A stretch of DNA of 64,000 nucleotides from Ralstonia pickettii (GCF_016466415.2 NZ_CP066771.1:1984001-2048000), one strand, 5' to 3'. Shown: positions 21,482 through 31,342, counted from the first letter of the stretch. Translations and numbers: made by a program. Notes: generated by a model from the letters alone, not told the origin.

Positions 21482-22006
21482 GTGAACATTCGATCGACAC
21501 GGCAGTGCGCGGCGCTGCTCGCCGTGGCGCTGGCGTCAACAAGCGCGTGTACCGTATTGGCGCCCGTACAAACGGGCGAAGCACTGGTCGGCCAACCCGC
21601 TTCTGCAGTGGAGGCACGGTTTGGCACACCACCGGAACGGTATCCCCGCGCCGGTGGCGGCACGCGCTGGCTCTATCCGACGCAGCCTTATGGGCAATTC
21701 ACCTATGCCGCTGATTTCGACGCAAGCGGCAAGCTCGTCTCGTTCCGGCAGATTCTGACCACGATGGACTTTGCGCAGATCCGCGTCGGGACCGCGACGC
21801 AGAATGACGTGCTGCAGACATTCGGCAAGCCAGAGGAGACCGCGTATTTCCGACTGATGGATCGGCAGGTGTGGTCCTACCGCTTCAAGCATGAAGGCGT
21901 GTGGCCCTCGCTGATGCACTTCTATTTCGACCGCGATGGCGTCGTACGGCTCACGCAGGTCAGCCCCGACCCCATGTACGACCACGACCACGATTCCAGC
22001 CGCTGA
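21482..22006 (+). CDS. Probable outer-membrane lipoprotein with two BamE/OmlA-like repeats
   Basis: 174 residues from GTG 21482, chosen because GGAGGAA lies 8-13 bases upstream and the protein then begins with a lipoprotein-type signal (VNIRSTRQCAALLAVALAS, then TSAC). The -3 position of the lipobox is Thr, which is not canonical. Two similar units follow: VGQPASAVEARFGTPPER and VGTATQNDVLQTFGKPEE. Each continues to a Trp-Tyr strand, the pattern of SmpA/OmlA/BamE-like folds. Role unproven; an envelope-assembly or structural lipoprotein is plausible. The 244 bases after it hold nothing recognisable apart from the leuA end hairpin. Confidence 0.8.
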   Translation: MNIRSTRQCAALLAVALASTSACTVLAPVQTGEALVGQPASAVEARFGTPPERYPRAGGGTRWLYPTQPYGQFTYAADFDASGKLVSFRQILTTMDFAQIRVGTATQNDVLQTFGKPEETAYFRLMDRQVWSYRFKHEGVWPSLMHFYFDRDGVVRLTQVSPDPMYDHDHDSSR

Positions 22007-22237
22007 GCCAGCGTCAAACGCCAGAACGGCAACATCCACGCGAGGCCGATCGCCTGGCGTGGACCTTCGGGTCGGCGATGTCGTGGATCGCACAGACATC
22101 GCTCTCAAAGACGGCCGGCATGGTGCACGCTCCTGACGTGTCCGGTGCCGCCGCACCCGCTTCGCGTTCCGGTGGATAGCCGGGTGCGCGCTCAGTGGTG
22201 ATCGTGTTGGGGTCTGGGCTGACTCCTGCCTGTGTTG

Positions 22238-22265
22238 ATGAAACCCGCGATCAGATCTGCGGGTT
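22238..22265 (-). terminator. Possible terminator overlapping the leuA stop codon
   Basis: On the minus strand AACCCGC pairs with GCGGGTT around a 10-base loop that contains the leuA TGA. Only TTTCATC follows, so the T-run is weak. It could be a weak terminator or a 3'-end stabilising hairpin. Confidence 0.4.
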
Positions 22266-23792
22266 GAGTTTTTCGCTGCTCTTGTCCTGCAGCTTGTTGA
22301 GCGCAGCAAGGTAAGCCTTGGCAGATGCCGCAACGATGTCCGGATCAGTACCCACACCGTTGACGATGCGGCCCGACTTCGACAGCCGCACCGTCACTTC
22401 GCCCTGCGCCTGCGTGCCCGTCGTGATCGCGTTGACCGAATACAGCAACTGCTCTGCCCCGCTGGCGACCTTGCTCTCAATCGCGTTCAGCGTGGCGTCG
22501 ACCGGGCCATTGCCCTCCGCTTCGCCCGTCACTTCCTTGCCGTCCGCAACGAAGACGATGCGCGCGTGCGGACGTTCGCCAGTCTCCGAACGCTGGGCCA
22601 GCGACACGAAACGGAAGTGCTCGCCCTCGCTGTGCTGGGCCTCGTTCGAGACGATGGCGACGATGTCCTCGTCAAAGATCTCGGCCTTCTGATCGGCCAG
22701 CTCCTTGAAGCGGGTGAAGGCAGCGTTCAGCTCGGCTTCCGAATCCAGTTCAATGCCCAGTTCCTGCAGGCGCTGCTTGAACGCGTTGCGGCCCGAGAGC
22801 TTGCCCAGGACGATCTTATTGGCCGTCCAGCCCACGTCTTCGGCTCGCATGATTTCGTACGTGTCGCGCGCCTTGAGCACGCCATCCTGGTGGATGCCCG
22901 AAGCGTGCGCGAAAGCGTTGGCGCCCACGACGGCCTTGTTTGGCTGCACGACGAACCCGGTGATCTGCGAGACCAGCTTAGAAGCCGGCACGATCTGCGT
23001 GGTATCGACACCCACGTCGAGATTGAAGTAGTCGCGACGCGTCTTCACGGCCATCACCACCTCTTCGAGGCTGGTGTTGCCGGCGCGCTCGCCCAGGCCG
23101 TTGATCGTGCATTCAATCTGGCGTGCGCCGCCCAGTTTGACAGCGGCCAGGGAGTTGGCGACCGCCATGCCGAGGTCGTTATGGCAATGCACTGACCAGA
23201 CCGCCTTGTCGGAATTGGGGACGCGCTCACGCACCGAACGGATCAGCGCGGCATAGCCCTCCGGCACCGCGTAGCCCACCGTATCCGGCAGATTGATGGT
23301 GGTGGCGCCTTCGGCGATCACGCCTTCCAGCACGCGGCAGAGGAAGTCCATGTCGGAGCGGCTGCCATCTTCCGGCGAGAATTCGATGTCGTCGGTGAAC
23401 TGGCGGGCAAAACGCACCGCCAGGCGCGCCTGCTCGTACACCTGATCCGGCGACATGCGCAGCTTCTTCTCCATGTGCAGCGCCGATGTGGCGATGAACG
23501 TGTGGATGCGGAACTGCCCCGCCGGCTTGAGCGCCTCGGCAGCGCGGGAAATATCACGGTCGTTCGCGCGGGCGAGCGAGCAAATGCGCGAATCCTTGAC
23601 CGACAGCGCAATCGCACGGATCGCTTCAAAGTCACCGTTTGAGCTTGCCGCAAAGCCAGCCTCGATCACGTCCACCTTGAGCCTCTCAAGCTGCTTGGCG
23701 ATGCGGATCTTCTCGTCCTTGGTCATCGACGCCCCGGGGGACTGCTCGCCGTCGCGCAAGGTGGTATCGAAAATGATGAGTTTGTCGCTCAT
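22251..23792 (-). CDS. leuA: 2-isopropylmalate synthase
   Basis: 513 residues from ATG 23792 ([23 protein letters not shown]), with AAGGAG a few bases upstream. The enzyme condenses acetyl-CoA and 2-ketoisovalerate in the first committed step of leucine synthesis. The HMGL-type TIM barrel covers about residues 1-280. Metal ligands lie in TTLRDGE and [16 protein letters not shown] (about residue 204). The C-terminal part is the LeuA allosteric domain that senses leucine. An upstream leader peptide and hairpin (separate entries) point to attenuation. Confidence 0.96.
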   Translation of the reverse strand: MSDKLIIFDTTLRDGEQSPGASMTKDEKIRIAKQLERLKVDVIEAGFAASSNGDFEAIRAIALSVKDSRICSLARANDRDISRAAEALKPAGQFRIHTFIATSALHMEKKLRMSPDQVYEQARLAVRFARQFTDDIEFSPEDGSRSDMDFLCRVLEGVIAEGATTINLPDTVGYAVPEGYAALIRSVRERVPNSDKAVWSVHCHNDLGMAVANSLAAVKLGGARQIECTINGLGERAGNTSLEEVVMAVKTRRDYFNLDVGVDTTQIVPASKLVSQITGFVVQPNKAVVGANAFAHASGIHQDGVLKARDTYEIMRAEDVGWTANKIVLGKLSGRNAFKQRLQELGIELDSEAELNAAFTRFKELADQKAEIFDEDIVAIVSNEAQHSEGEHFRFVSLAQRSETGERPHARIVFVADGKEVTGEAEGNGPVDATLNAIESKVASGAEQLLYSVNAITTGTQAQGEVTVRLSKSGRIVNGVGTDPDIVAASAKAYLAALNKLQDKSSEKLNPQI

Positions 23793-23865
23793 GGCGGCTC
23801 CTTGGTGGGTTGACGTTTTTGGCGTCAGTCTTAGTGGTGTCTCGAATGGTTTCTTGCGGCGCAGA

Positions 23866-23905
23866 ATACAAAACGCCCCGGCGTGCATAGTTGCAGGCCG
23901 GGGCG
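23866..23905 (-). terminator. Attenuator-type terminator upstream of leuA
   Basis: On the minus strand CGCCCCGGC (23905-23897) pairs perfectly with GCCGGGGCG (23882-23874) around a 14-base loop, and TTTTGTAT follows. It lies between the leader peptide stop codon (23964) and the leuA start (23792), the position of a transcription attenuator. A preceding AAAACT/AGTTTT pairing in the 23920-23960 region could be the pause hairpin, but an explicit antiterminator was not resolved. Confidence 0.7.
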
Positions 23906-23963
23906 CTGTGAATCCTGGTTCGCGAAAACTTGGCGGTTTCTGCTTGCCTAGTTTTGCAATTTC

Positions 23964-24047
23964 CTATGCGCGTGTCCCGACCTGACGACCTAGTAGGCCA
24001 TCAATCGAGACTAGCGTAATCAGAATGGAAATCGGGTACGAAAGCAT
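23964..24047 (-). CDS. leuA leader peptide (attenuation peptide)
   Basis: 27 codons beginning MLSYPISILITLVSIDGLL and ending in TAG at 23964. It contains five Leu, four Ile and two Val. Three of the five Leu codons are CTA, normally very rare in this GC-rich genome. It is followed by a terminator hairpin and then leuA, the layout of leuL-type attenuators: slow translation of the Leu codons when charged tRNA-Leu is scarce would favour read-through. The start lies only 7-8 bases after a TATAGT box, so the mRNA may be leaderless. Confidence 0.75.
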   Translation of the reverse strand: MLSYPISILITLVSIDGLLGRQVGTRA

Positions 24048-24054
24048 GCGTTCG

Positions 24055-24083
24055 ACTATAGACGAATTCAAAAATCGGCGCAA
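24055..24083 (-). promoter_or_regulatory. Candidate leuA promoter
   Basis: On the minus strand TTGCGC is followed after 17 bases by TATAGT (24060-24055). Transcription would start at about 24048, essentially at the ATG of the leader peptide. The -10 is good (five of six bases); the -35 matches only its TTG core. It sits in the short gap after pssA. Confidence 0.5.
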
Positions 24084-24107
24084 GCGCACATTGGTGCAGC
24101 GCATCCG

Positions 24108-24980
24108 TCACTCATGCGCAGCATCTTGCGCCTGTTTCGGCAAGCGCGGGCTACCTTGTTGCCCATGCAGCGCACGCCAGCCCCACAGCAGGTAGCCCGA
24201 TACCGCGTAACCAACAAACAGACCAAACAGCGCGACCGGCGGATCGCTCGATATGACCACAAACAACACCAGCACCAGCACCATCACGCCGAACGGCACA
24301 CGGTGACGAACGTCGAGCGCCTTGCCGCTGTAGAACGGCGCGTTCGACACCATCGACAGCCCTGCATACAGCGTCAGCCCGAAGGCCACCCACGGCATCC
24401 ATAGTTCTTTGACCGGCAGTTTGTTGTCGATCGCGAGCCAGACGAAACCCGCGATGAGCGCCGCGGCTGCCGGACTCGGCATGCCCTGGAAGAAGCGTTT
24501 GTCGACCGACCCGATGTTCGTGTTGAATCGCGCCAGACGCAGTGCAGCGCCAGCGCAATACACGAACGCCGCGAGCCAGCCCCACTTGCCGAGATCGCGC
24601 AGGATCCATTCGTACATGACCAACGCGGGCGCCACGCCAAACGACACCATGTCCGACAGCGAGTCGTATTGCTCGCCGAACGCGCTTTGCGTGTTGGTGA
24701 TACGAGCGACGCGGCCGTCCATACCATCGAGGACCATCGCGGCGAAGATGGCGATGGCGGCGGTCTCGAAATTCAGGTTCATCGCCTGCACGATGGCGAA
24801 GAAGCCGGCGAACAGCGCAGCCGTCGTAAACGCGTTGGGCAGCAGATAGATGCCGCGGCGACGCGGACGCACGATCTCAAGATCGTCGTCATCCGGCCTC
24901 GGCTGGTTGTGCCGCAACGGACGCAGGTGCGTCACGTTGCCGGCGGTAAAACGCTTCTTGCGTCGGTTGAACGCGGGCAT
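24108..24980 (-). CDS. pssA: CDP-diacylglycerol--serine O-phosphatidyltransferase
   Basis: 290 residues from ATG 24980 (MPAFNRRKKRF), preferred over an ATG 30 bases earlier that would overlap psd. The CDP-alcohol phosphotransferase motif is complete: DGMDGRVAR, then after eight residues G, then D and D (about residues 85-115). About seven membrane helices follow a basic N-terminus. It makes phosphatidylserine in the inner membrane, which Psd then decarboxylates to phosphatidylethanolamine. psd lies 13 bases upstream on the same strand. Confidence 0.95.
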   Translation of the reverse strand: MPAFNRRKKRFTAGNVTHLRPLRHNQPRPDDDDLEIVRPRRRGIYLLPNAFTTAALFAGFFAIVQAMNLNFETAAIAIFAAMVLDGMDGRVARITNTQSAFGEQYDSLSDMVSFGVAPALVMYEWILRDLGKWGWLAAFVYCAGAALRLARFNTNIGSVDKRFFQGMPSPAAAALIAGFVWLAIDNKLPVKELWMPWVAFGLTLYAGLSMVSNAPFYSGKALDVRHRVPFGVMVLVLVLFVVISSDPPVALFGLFVGYAVSGYLLWGWRALHGQQGSPRLPKQAQDAAHE

Positions 24981-24993
24981 GGCGGCCTCCGGA

Positions 24994-25641
24994 TCAGTCC
25001 AGCTCAGCAAGCACCGTAAGCGTGGCGGATACCTTTTCGCCGATGGTCACGCGCGGGCGCGCCGTCAGCGGCAGGTACACGTCAACACGCGAGCCAAAAC
25101 GGATGAAGCCATAGCGCTGACCACGCGTGAGCGCTTCGCCTGCCTTCGTATAGCAAAGGATGCGCCGCGCGATCAATCCGGCCACCTGCACCGAAGTGAC
25201 GAGCTGGCCATCAGCGCGGCGCAAAACGATGGCATTGCGCTCGTTCTCGAGCGACGCCTTGTCGAGGTCGGCATTGACGAACTTGCCCGGGAAGTACTGC
25301 ACCTGCTGCACCGTGCCGTCGACCGGCGCGCGGTTCGAGTGCACGTTGAACACGTTCATGAACACGCTGATCTTCAGCGCGTCGCGATCAGCGTACGGGT
25401 CACGTACCTGCTCGACTGCGACGATGCGACCGTCGGCCGGCGAAAGAATCGCATTGGCCTGCGTTGGCACGGCGCGCGCCGGATCGCGGAAAAACTGCAG
25501 CACAAACAGCGTCAGCACCCAGAAAGGCCAGGCCCAGCCGAAACCGGCGGCAGCCTGCACGATGAGCGTGACGATGAAAATCCCGCCCAGGTACGGCCAA
25601 CCCTCGCGGGCAATGATGGGATGCGGATACGTGTTGTTCAA
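24994..25641 (-). CDS. psd: Phosphatidylserine decarboxylase proenzyme (short, pyruvoyl type)
   Basis: 215 residues from a TTG at 25641 (reads as [20 protein letters not shown]) with GAGG six bases upstream. The open frame extends far upstream, but the extension overlaps the ilvC terminator and is not Psd-like. Two N-terminal membrane helices are followed by the catalytic core. The self-cleavage site is the Gly-Ser of [14 protein letters not shown] near residue 183, whose serine becomes the pyruvoyl group. It works with PssA to make phosphatidylethanolamine. Confidence 0.93.
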   Translation of the reverse strand: MNNTYPHPIIAREGWPYLGGIFIVTLIVQAAAGFGWAWPFWVLTLFVLQFFRDPARAVPTQANAILSPADGRIVAVEQVRDPYADRDALKISVFMNVFNVHSNRAPVDGTVQQVQYFPGKFVNADLDKASLENERNAIVLRRADGQLVTSVQVAGLIARRILCYTKAGEALTRGQRYGFIRFGSRVDVYLPLTARPRVTIGEKVSATLTVLAELD

Positions 25642-25738
25642 ATCAGACCTCGACAGCGTCTTGAAGGAAATGCGGCATTCTAGCCGACACGGGGCTGCGC
25701 CAGCACTTGAAACAACGTTTGGCGCCCTCGAATCAGCA

Positions 25739-25772
25739 CAAAAAAAGCCAGCCCGAAGGCTGGCTTTCTCGC
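25739..25772 (-). terminator. Intrinsic terminator after ilvC
   Basis: On the minus strand AAAGCCAGCC pairs with GGCTGGCTTT around a TTCG loop, followed by a run of T residues. It begins about 16 bases after the ilvC stop and separates the ilvBNC transcript from psd-pssA. Confidence 0.88.
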
Positions 25773-25787
25773 ACAAGATGCGAACGA

Positions 25788-26813
<1,026 letters not shown>

Positions 26814-26879
26814 CTAATTTTCAAATACTTCAATATCGATGGGGTCCGGCTGCAGCTACACGTTGGTGCACGCGCCGGC

Positions 26880-27371
26880 TCAAACCTTCAGAATGCGCTC
26901 GCCGCGGCCGATGCCCGAGCCGCCTGTGCGAACGGTCTCGAGAATGGCAGTGCGATCGATGGCATCGAGAAACGCGTCAAGCTTGCTGCCGTTGCCGGTC
27001 AGCTCGATCGTGTACGTCTTCTCGGTCACGTCGATGATGCGGCCGCGGAAAATGTCCGCGGTGCGTTTCATCTCCTCGCGCTCCTTGCCGACCGCACGCA
27101 CCTTCACGAGCATCAGCTCGCGCTCGATGTGAGCACCTTCGGTCAGGTCGACGACCTTGACGACTTCCACCAAGCGGTTTAGGTGCTTGGTGATCTGCTC
27201 GATGATGTCGTCCGAACCGGTCGTGACGATCGTCATGCGCGACAGCGAGGCGTCTTCGGTCGGGGCGACAGTCAGCGTCTCGATGTTGTAGCCACGCGCC
27301 GAGAACAAGCCCACCACGCGCGACAGCGCGCCCGGTTCGTTTTCCAGCAGGACGGAAATGATGTGGCGCAT
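26880..27371 (-). CDS. ilvN: Acetolactate synthase small (regulatory) subunit
   Basis: 163 residues. An N-terminal ACT domain (MRHIISVLLENEPGALSRVVGLFSARGYNIE) senses valine, and a C-terminal ALS_ss_C domain follows. It binds the catalytic subunit IlvB and gives feedback inhibition. The start ATG overlaps the ilvB stop by one base (TAATG), so the two are translationally coupled at fixed stoichiometry. The gene is also called ilvH; which paralogue name applies cannot be told. Confidence 0.95.
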   Translation of the reverse strand: MRHIISVLLENEPGALSRVVGLFSARGYNIETLTVAPTEDASLSRMTIVTTGSDDIIEQITKHLNRLVEVVKVVDLTEGAHIERELMLVKVRAVGKEREEMKRTADIFRGRIIDVTEKTYTIELTGNGSKLDAFLDAIDRTAILETVRTGGSGIGRGERILKV

Positions 27372-29128
27372 TAGAGGTCCTCCGCGCCGAGCAGCATTTC
27401 AGAAATACCCTTGCCTGCCTGAACCATCGGCCAGACGTTCTCTGTCGGGTCGGTCTGGAAGTCGAGGAACACGGTGCGATCCTTGAGTCGGAAGGCTTCG
27501 CGCAGCGCGGGCTCGACGTCAGACGTCTTTTCGATGCGCATGCCGACGTGACCATACGATTCGGCCAGCTTCACGAAGTCGGGCAGCGCCTGCATGTAGG
27601 AATGCGAGTAGCGGTTGTCGTACTCGATTTCCTGCCACTGGCGGACCATCCCGAGGTAGCCGTTGTTGAGCGAGCAGATCTTCACCGGCGTGTCGTACTG
27701 CAGGCAGGTCGACAGTTCCTGGATGCACATCTGGATCGAGCCCTCACCGGTGATGGTGACGACTTCCTTGTCCGGGAACGCCTTCTTGATACCCATCGCG
27801 TAAGGCAGGCCGACACCCATCGTGCCCAGACCACCGGAGTTGATCCAGCGGCGCGGCTCGTTGAACTTGTAGAACTGCGCCGCCCACATTTGATGCTGAC
27901 CGACGTCGGAGCAGATGAACGCGTCGCCATGGGTCAGTTCCCAGATCTTCTCGACCACGTACTGCGGCTTGATGATCTCGGAGGTGCGGTCGTACTTCAG
28001 GCAGTCGACACTGCGCCACTGTTCGATCTGCTCCCACCACTTGGCCAGCGCCGTCTTGTTCGGCTTGGCTTCGCCAGACTGGATCTGGGCAATCATCTCC
28101 TGCAGCACGTCCTTAACGTTGCCGACGATGGGGATGTCGACCTTCACCCGCTTCGAAATGGAGGACGGATCGATGTCGATGTGGATGATCTTGCGCGGCT
28201 GCGAGGTGAAGTGCGCCGGGCTGCCGATCACGCGATCATCGAATCGCGCGCCAATGGCAATCAGAACGTCGCAGTTCTGCATCGCCATGTTGGCTTCGTA
28301 TGTGCCGTGCATGCCGAGCATGCCCACGAACTGCTTACTGGTGCCCGGGAAAGCGCCCAGCCCCATCAGCGTGTTCGTCACGGGATACCCAGTCAGTGCG
28401 GCCAGTTGGCGCAGCTCTTCGCTTGCCTCGGCAAGCACAACCCCGCCGCCCGAGTAGATGTACGGACGCTCAGCCTGCAGCAGCAGGCTCACTGCCTTCC
28501 GAATCTGCCCCGAATGCCCCTTGTTGACCGGGCTGTACGAGCGCATCTCGATGGTCTTCGGGTACTCGTACTTGCAGAGTTCGCGCGAGACATCCTTGGG
28601 GATATCCACCACCACCGGACCCGGACGGCCCGTTGCGGCGATGTAGAACGCCTTCTTGATGGTCGAGGCGAGGTTGCGTACGTCCTTGACCAGGAAGTTG
28701 TGCTTGACGATCGGGCGGGTAATGCCGACGGTGTCGCACTCCTGGAAGGCGTCCTGGCCGATGGCGTGCGTCGGCACGTTGCCGGTGATGATCACCATCG
28801 GGATCGAATCCAGGTAAGCGGTGGCGATGCCCGTCACGGCATTGGTCACGCCCGGGCCGGACGTCACCAGGGCGACACCGACCTTGCCCGTGGCGCGCGC
28901 ATAGCCGTCAGCCGCATGGACTGCCGCCTGTTCATGGCGCACCAGGATGTGTTCGATCTTGTTTTGCTTGTAGAACGCGTCGTAGATATAGAGCACCGCG
29001 CCGCCGGGGTAACCCCAGACGAACTCGACGCCCTCTGCCGCGAGCGCATTGACGAGGATGTCAGCCCCCATCATGTCGGCAGATGAACCGCTATTGGCGT
29101 GGGAAAATTCCGCGCTTGGCATATTCAT
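27371..29128 (-). CDS. ilvB: Acetolactate synthase large (catalytic) subunit
   Basis: 585 residues from ATG 29128, with AAGGA six bases upstream. Another ATG six bases later is possible, and the frame runs open to 29293 without SD or similarity. This is a thiamine-diphosphate enzyme condensing pyruvate with pyruvate or 2-ketobutyrate. The catalytic Glu sits in VRHEQAAVHAADGYARATG (about residue 61), FAD-site segments follow, and the TPP/Mg motif is GEGSIQM...NNGYLG (about residues 455-485). It is first gene of ilvBNC. The alternative gene name ilvI is equally usable. Confidence 0.96.
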   Translation of the reverse strand: MNMPSAEFSHANSGSSADMMGADILVNALAAEGVEFVWGYPGGAVLYIYDAFYKQNKIEHILVRHEQAAVHAADGYARATGKVGVALVTSGPGVTNAVTGIATAYLDSIPMVIITGNVPTHAIGQDAFQECDTVGITRPIVKHNFLVKDVRNLASTIKKAFYIAATGRPGPVVVDIPKDVSRELCKYEYPKTIEMRSYSPVNKGHSGQIRKAVSLLLQAERPYIYSGGGVVLAEASEELRQLAALTGYPVTNTLMGLGAFPGTSKQFVGMLGMHGTYEANMAMQNCDVLIAIGARFDDRVIGSPAHFTSQPRKIIHIDIDPSSISKRVKVDIPIVGNVKDVLQEMIAQIQSGEAKPNKTALAKWWEQIEQWRSVDCLKYDRTSEIIKPQYVVEKIWELTHGDAFICSDVGQHQMWAAQFYKFNEPRRWINSGGLGTMGVGLPYAMGIKKAFPDKEVVTITGEGSIQMCIQELSTCLQYDTPVKICSLNNGYLGMVRQWQEIEYDNRYSHSYMQALPDFVKLAESYGHVGMRIEKTSDVEPALREAFRLKDRTVFLDFQTDPTENVWPMVQAGKGISEMLLGAEDL

Positions 29129-29273
29129 GTCAGTCCTTTGCAATTTTCGGCAAAAAATTGTTTGGATGCTCTCTACCGGGCTTGTGGCGCGGATTTGAGC
29201 GGTGCGCGTCTGCATGGATGGTCCGCCTGATGGGCGTCCAGATGAGACAAACCACAGATATTGTGAACCGCGG

Positions 29274-29302
29274 ATGATACTGCAATGCCGCATGGCGGTC
29301 CA
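29274..29302 (-). promoter_or_regulatory. Candidate ilvB promoter
   Basis: On the minus strand TGGACC (29302-29297) is followed after 17 bases by TATCAT (29279-29274). Transcription would start near 29267 and give a 5' leader of about 140 bases. No short Leu/Val/Ile-rich leader ORF or terminator hairpin was seen in that leader, unlike leuA. The 359-base ilvB-sigma gap otherwise holds only the 13-bp palindrome listed next. Confidence 0.4.
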
Positions 29303-29343
29303 GCGCCGGTGCGAATCCCCAAGTCAACGGGCCCGCTAGACAG

Positions 29344-29356
29344 ACGGACTGTCCGT
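29344..29356. promoter_or_regulatory. Perfect 13-bp palindrome in the ilvB / sigma-factor divergent region
   Basis: ACGGACTGTCCGT is a perfect 6+1+6 dyad in the region between the divergent ilvB and sigma factor genes, upstream of the candidate ilvB promoter. Such symmetry fits a dimeric regulator site. No specific regulator can be named. Confidence 0.3.
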
Positions 29357-29487
29357 GGCGCCGCATTTTTGCTAGCATCGCAACATTTTTCACGGCCAAC
29401 GCCGTTGACGCCACGCGGCGTGACCATCACATCTTGTGAATGTGAATTTTCGCGCGGCCGCCTCACAGGATTCGCACCCGCCGTTGT

Positions 29488-30054
29488 ATGGCCTCTGAAC
29501 AGGAACTGTCGGCCTTTCTCCTAAGCGTCGAGAAACGCGCCTTCAAGCAGGCGGTCTTCGCGGTGCGCGACGACGATGCCGCGCTCGATATCGTGCAGGA
29601 CGCCATGATCAAGCTGGCCGAGAAATACGGCGACAAGCCCGGGGCCGAACTGCCCCTGCTGTTTCAGCGCATTCTGCAGAACACGATTCACGACTGGTTT
29701 CGCCGCACCAAGGTGCGCAACACATGGGTCAGCCTGTTCTCCAGCTTCCGCTCGGACGCCGAAGGCGACGACACCGATCCGCTTGAACTGATCGAAAGCG
29801 AAGCCGGCACCACAGCGGCAGAAAGTAGCGCCGACAAGGTCGAGCGTTCGCAGATGCTCGAGATTCTGGAACGCGAAATCGAGAAGCTCCCCACACGTCA
29901 ACGGGAGGCGTTCCTGATGCGTTACTGGGAGGACATGGATGTTGCAGAGACGGCCCAGGCGATGGGCTGTTCCGAGGGCAGTGTAAAGACGCACTGCTCG
30001 CGGGCAACACACGCCCTGGCCCAAGCGCTGCGGGCGCGAGGGATCCGACTATGA
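29488..30054 (+). CDS. RNA polymerase sigma factor, sigma-70 (ECF-like) family
   Basis: 188 residues. Region 2 is visible at VRDDDAALDIVQDAMIKLAEKY (about residues 27-48) and region 4 at LPTRQREAFLMRYWEDMDVAETAQAMGCSEGSVKTHCSRATHALAQAL (about residues 133-180), with an acidic Ser/Glu-rich linker. There is no sigma 1.1 or sigma 3 domain, so it is an ECF-type factor. Its TGA overlaps the ATG of the next gene (ATGA), a DUF3619 membrane protein that may act as its anti-sigma factor. Divergent from ilvB. Confidence 0.9.
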   Translation: MASEQELSAFLLSVEKRAFKQAVFAVRDDDAALDIVQDAMIKLAEKYGDKPGAELPLLFQRILQNTIHDWFRRTKVRNTWVSLFSSFRSDAEGDDTDPLELIESEAGTTAAESSADKVERSQMLEILEREIEKLPTRQREAFLMRYWEDMDVAETAQAMGCSEGSVKTHCSRATHALAQALRARGIRL

Positions 30055-30491
30055 ACAAGGTAGAACTTCGAGAACGCCGTTTTGCGCATGCCGTCCGAAC
30101 CGCTCTAAATGAGTCGGCAGGACAGTTGCCGCCCGACGTGCGCGACCGCCTCGCAGCGGCGCGCCGGATGGCGCTTGCGCAAAAAAAAGCGGAAGCGCCG
30201 AGCACGGTGCACTCGCCTGCCTTGGCGATGCCGGGAGGCGGTTCGGTATCCTTCGAGATGGAAGGCGAAGCACCGTCGCCGCTGCAACGTGCCGCAGCAG
30301 TCCTGCGCCGCCTTGGCCTGCTGTGGCCGACCATCGCGCTGGTGGCGGGGCTTGCAGGCATCTATCAGTGGCAACAGCAGCAACGCGTGGACGAACTCGC
30401 GGAGGTCGATGCCGCAATGCTGCTCGACGATCTCCCGCTGGCTGCTTACGCAGATCAAGGCTTCCATCAGTACCTCAAACACGATCAGTGA
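30051..30491 (+). CDS. DUF3619 family membrane protein, possible anti-sigma factor
   Basis: 146 residues. A hydrophilic, basic N-terminus (about residues 1-90) contains RFAHAVRTALNESAGQLPPDVRDRLAAARRMAL. It is followed by one membrane helix, LGLLWPTIALVAGLAGIYQW (about residues 88-107), and a short acidic C-terminus. The family is uncharacterised. Its one-TM layout with a cytoplasmic N-terminus and its four-base overlap with the sigma gene suggest an anti-sigma role, by analogy with RseA-type proteins. No zinc-binding anti-sigma motif is present, so this is inference. Confidence 0.8.
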   Translation: MNKVELRERRFAHAVRTALNESAGQLPPDVRDRLAAARRMALAQKKAEAPSTVHSPALAMPGGGSVSFEMEGEAPSPLQRAAAVLRRLGLLWPTIALVAGLAGIYQWQQQQRVDELAEVDAAMLLDDLPLAAYADQGFHQYLKHDQ

Positions 30492-30502
30492 AAGGCTGAT
30501 CG

Positions 30503-31342
30503 ATGAGCAACTTCCTGCACACCCACGGCCAACCACCGCGAGGCGCAACGACCGCGCGCCTGCGCGCCGGCATCGTTGCGTTGATCGGCGCTGCCGGCCT
30601 GATGGCGGGACTTGCGGTCGGGCAGGTTCCGGCCGCTTCGGCACCCGTGGCGACGCCTGGCGTGACAGTCGGCGCGCCGGTTGGTTTGCCGACGCCGCCG
30701 GCGACCAACCCGCTGCCCGCCGTTCATCCGAACTGGGCCGAACTGACCATTGTCCAGCAGCGCATCTTCGCGCCTCTGGCGCCGGAGTGGAACGGCATGC
30801 CGGAATTGGCCCGCAAGAAGTGGCTGCAGATCGCTCAGGCGTATCCGAAGTACACGCCGGCTCAGCAGCAGCGCCTGCAAACGCGCATGGCGGATTGGGT
30901 CAAGCTCACGCCGGAGCAACGCCACCGCGCGCGTGAGAATTTCCAGACCACCAAGTCGCTGCCAGTGCAGAAGAAGAGCGAGGCTTGGCAGAGCTACCAG
31001 CAACTGACCGAAGAGCAGAAGAAGGCGCTGGTTGCCGCGGCCAAGGCGCAAAAGCACCCTTCCGCAGTGACGGCACTGCCGGGCGGCGCGGGCTTGGCGA
31101 AGGACGCGGCCAAATCGATTCATCACGGTGCGCGCACCAAGCCTGGCACGACCAAATCCGCGCCGACCAACAAGACGGCAGCCACGGCATCCACGCCGGC
31201 CGCAAAACCTGCGCCCGAACCTGCCGCTGCCGCACCTGCCCCCGCCAGCGCACCGCTCACGCCGGCGCACCCTGTTGCACCACCCGCGACCACCGGTGGA
31301 GAATCGGGCAACCCGCCGCCCTCGACGGTGTTGGGCGGCTGA
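30503..31342 (+). CDS. DUF3106 domain protein, exported
   Basis: 279 residues. A long N-terminal region ends in a hydrophobic signal-anchor (ARLRAGIVALIGAAGLMAGLAVG, about residues 18-40). The DUF3106 part covers about residues 75-180 and is helical, with repeated W/L-x-P-E-Q motifs (WAELTIVQQRIFAPLAPEW, YTPAQQQRLQTRM, LTPEQRHRARENF, LTEEQKKAL) resembling Spy/CpxP-type stress sensors in style. The tail is Ala/Pro-rich low complexity. It starts 11 bases after the DUF3619 gene, so the three genes are an operon. Function unknown. Confidence 0.8.
   Translation: MSNFLHTHGQPPRGATTARLRAGIVALIGAAGLMAGLAVGQVPAASAPVATPGVTVGAPVGLPTPPATNPLPAVHPNWAELTIVQQRIFAPLAPEWNGMPELARKKWLQIAQAYPKYTPAQQQRLQTRMADWVKLTPEQRHRARENFQTTKSLPVQKKSEAWQSYQQLTEEQKKALVAAAKAQKHPSAVTALPGGAGLAKDAAKSIHHGARTKPGTTKSAPTNKTAATASTPAAKPAPEPAAAAPAPASAPLTPAHPVAPPATTGGESGNPPPSTVLGG

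Noticed and set aside
22007-22237. A small gene in the gap between the lipoprotein gene and leuA
   Set aside because: Short frames exist in several phases but none has an SD, family resemblance or hydrophobic pattern. The gap appears non-coding.
29129-29293. In-frame upstream extension of ilvB
   Set aside because: The extension has no SD, overlaps the candidate promoter and is not similar to the IlvB family. The start at 29128 has AAGGA at proper spacing.
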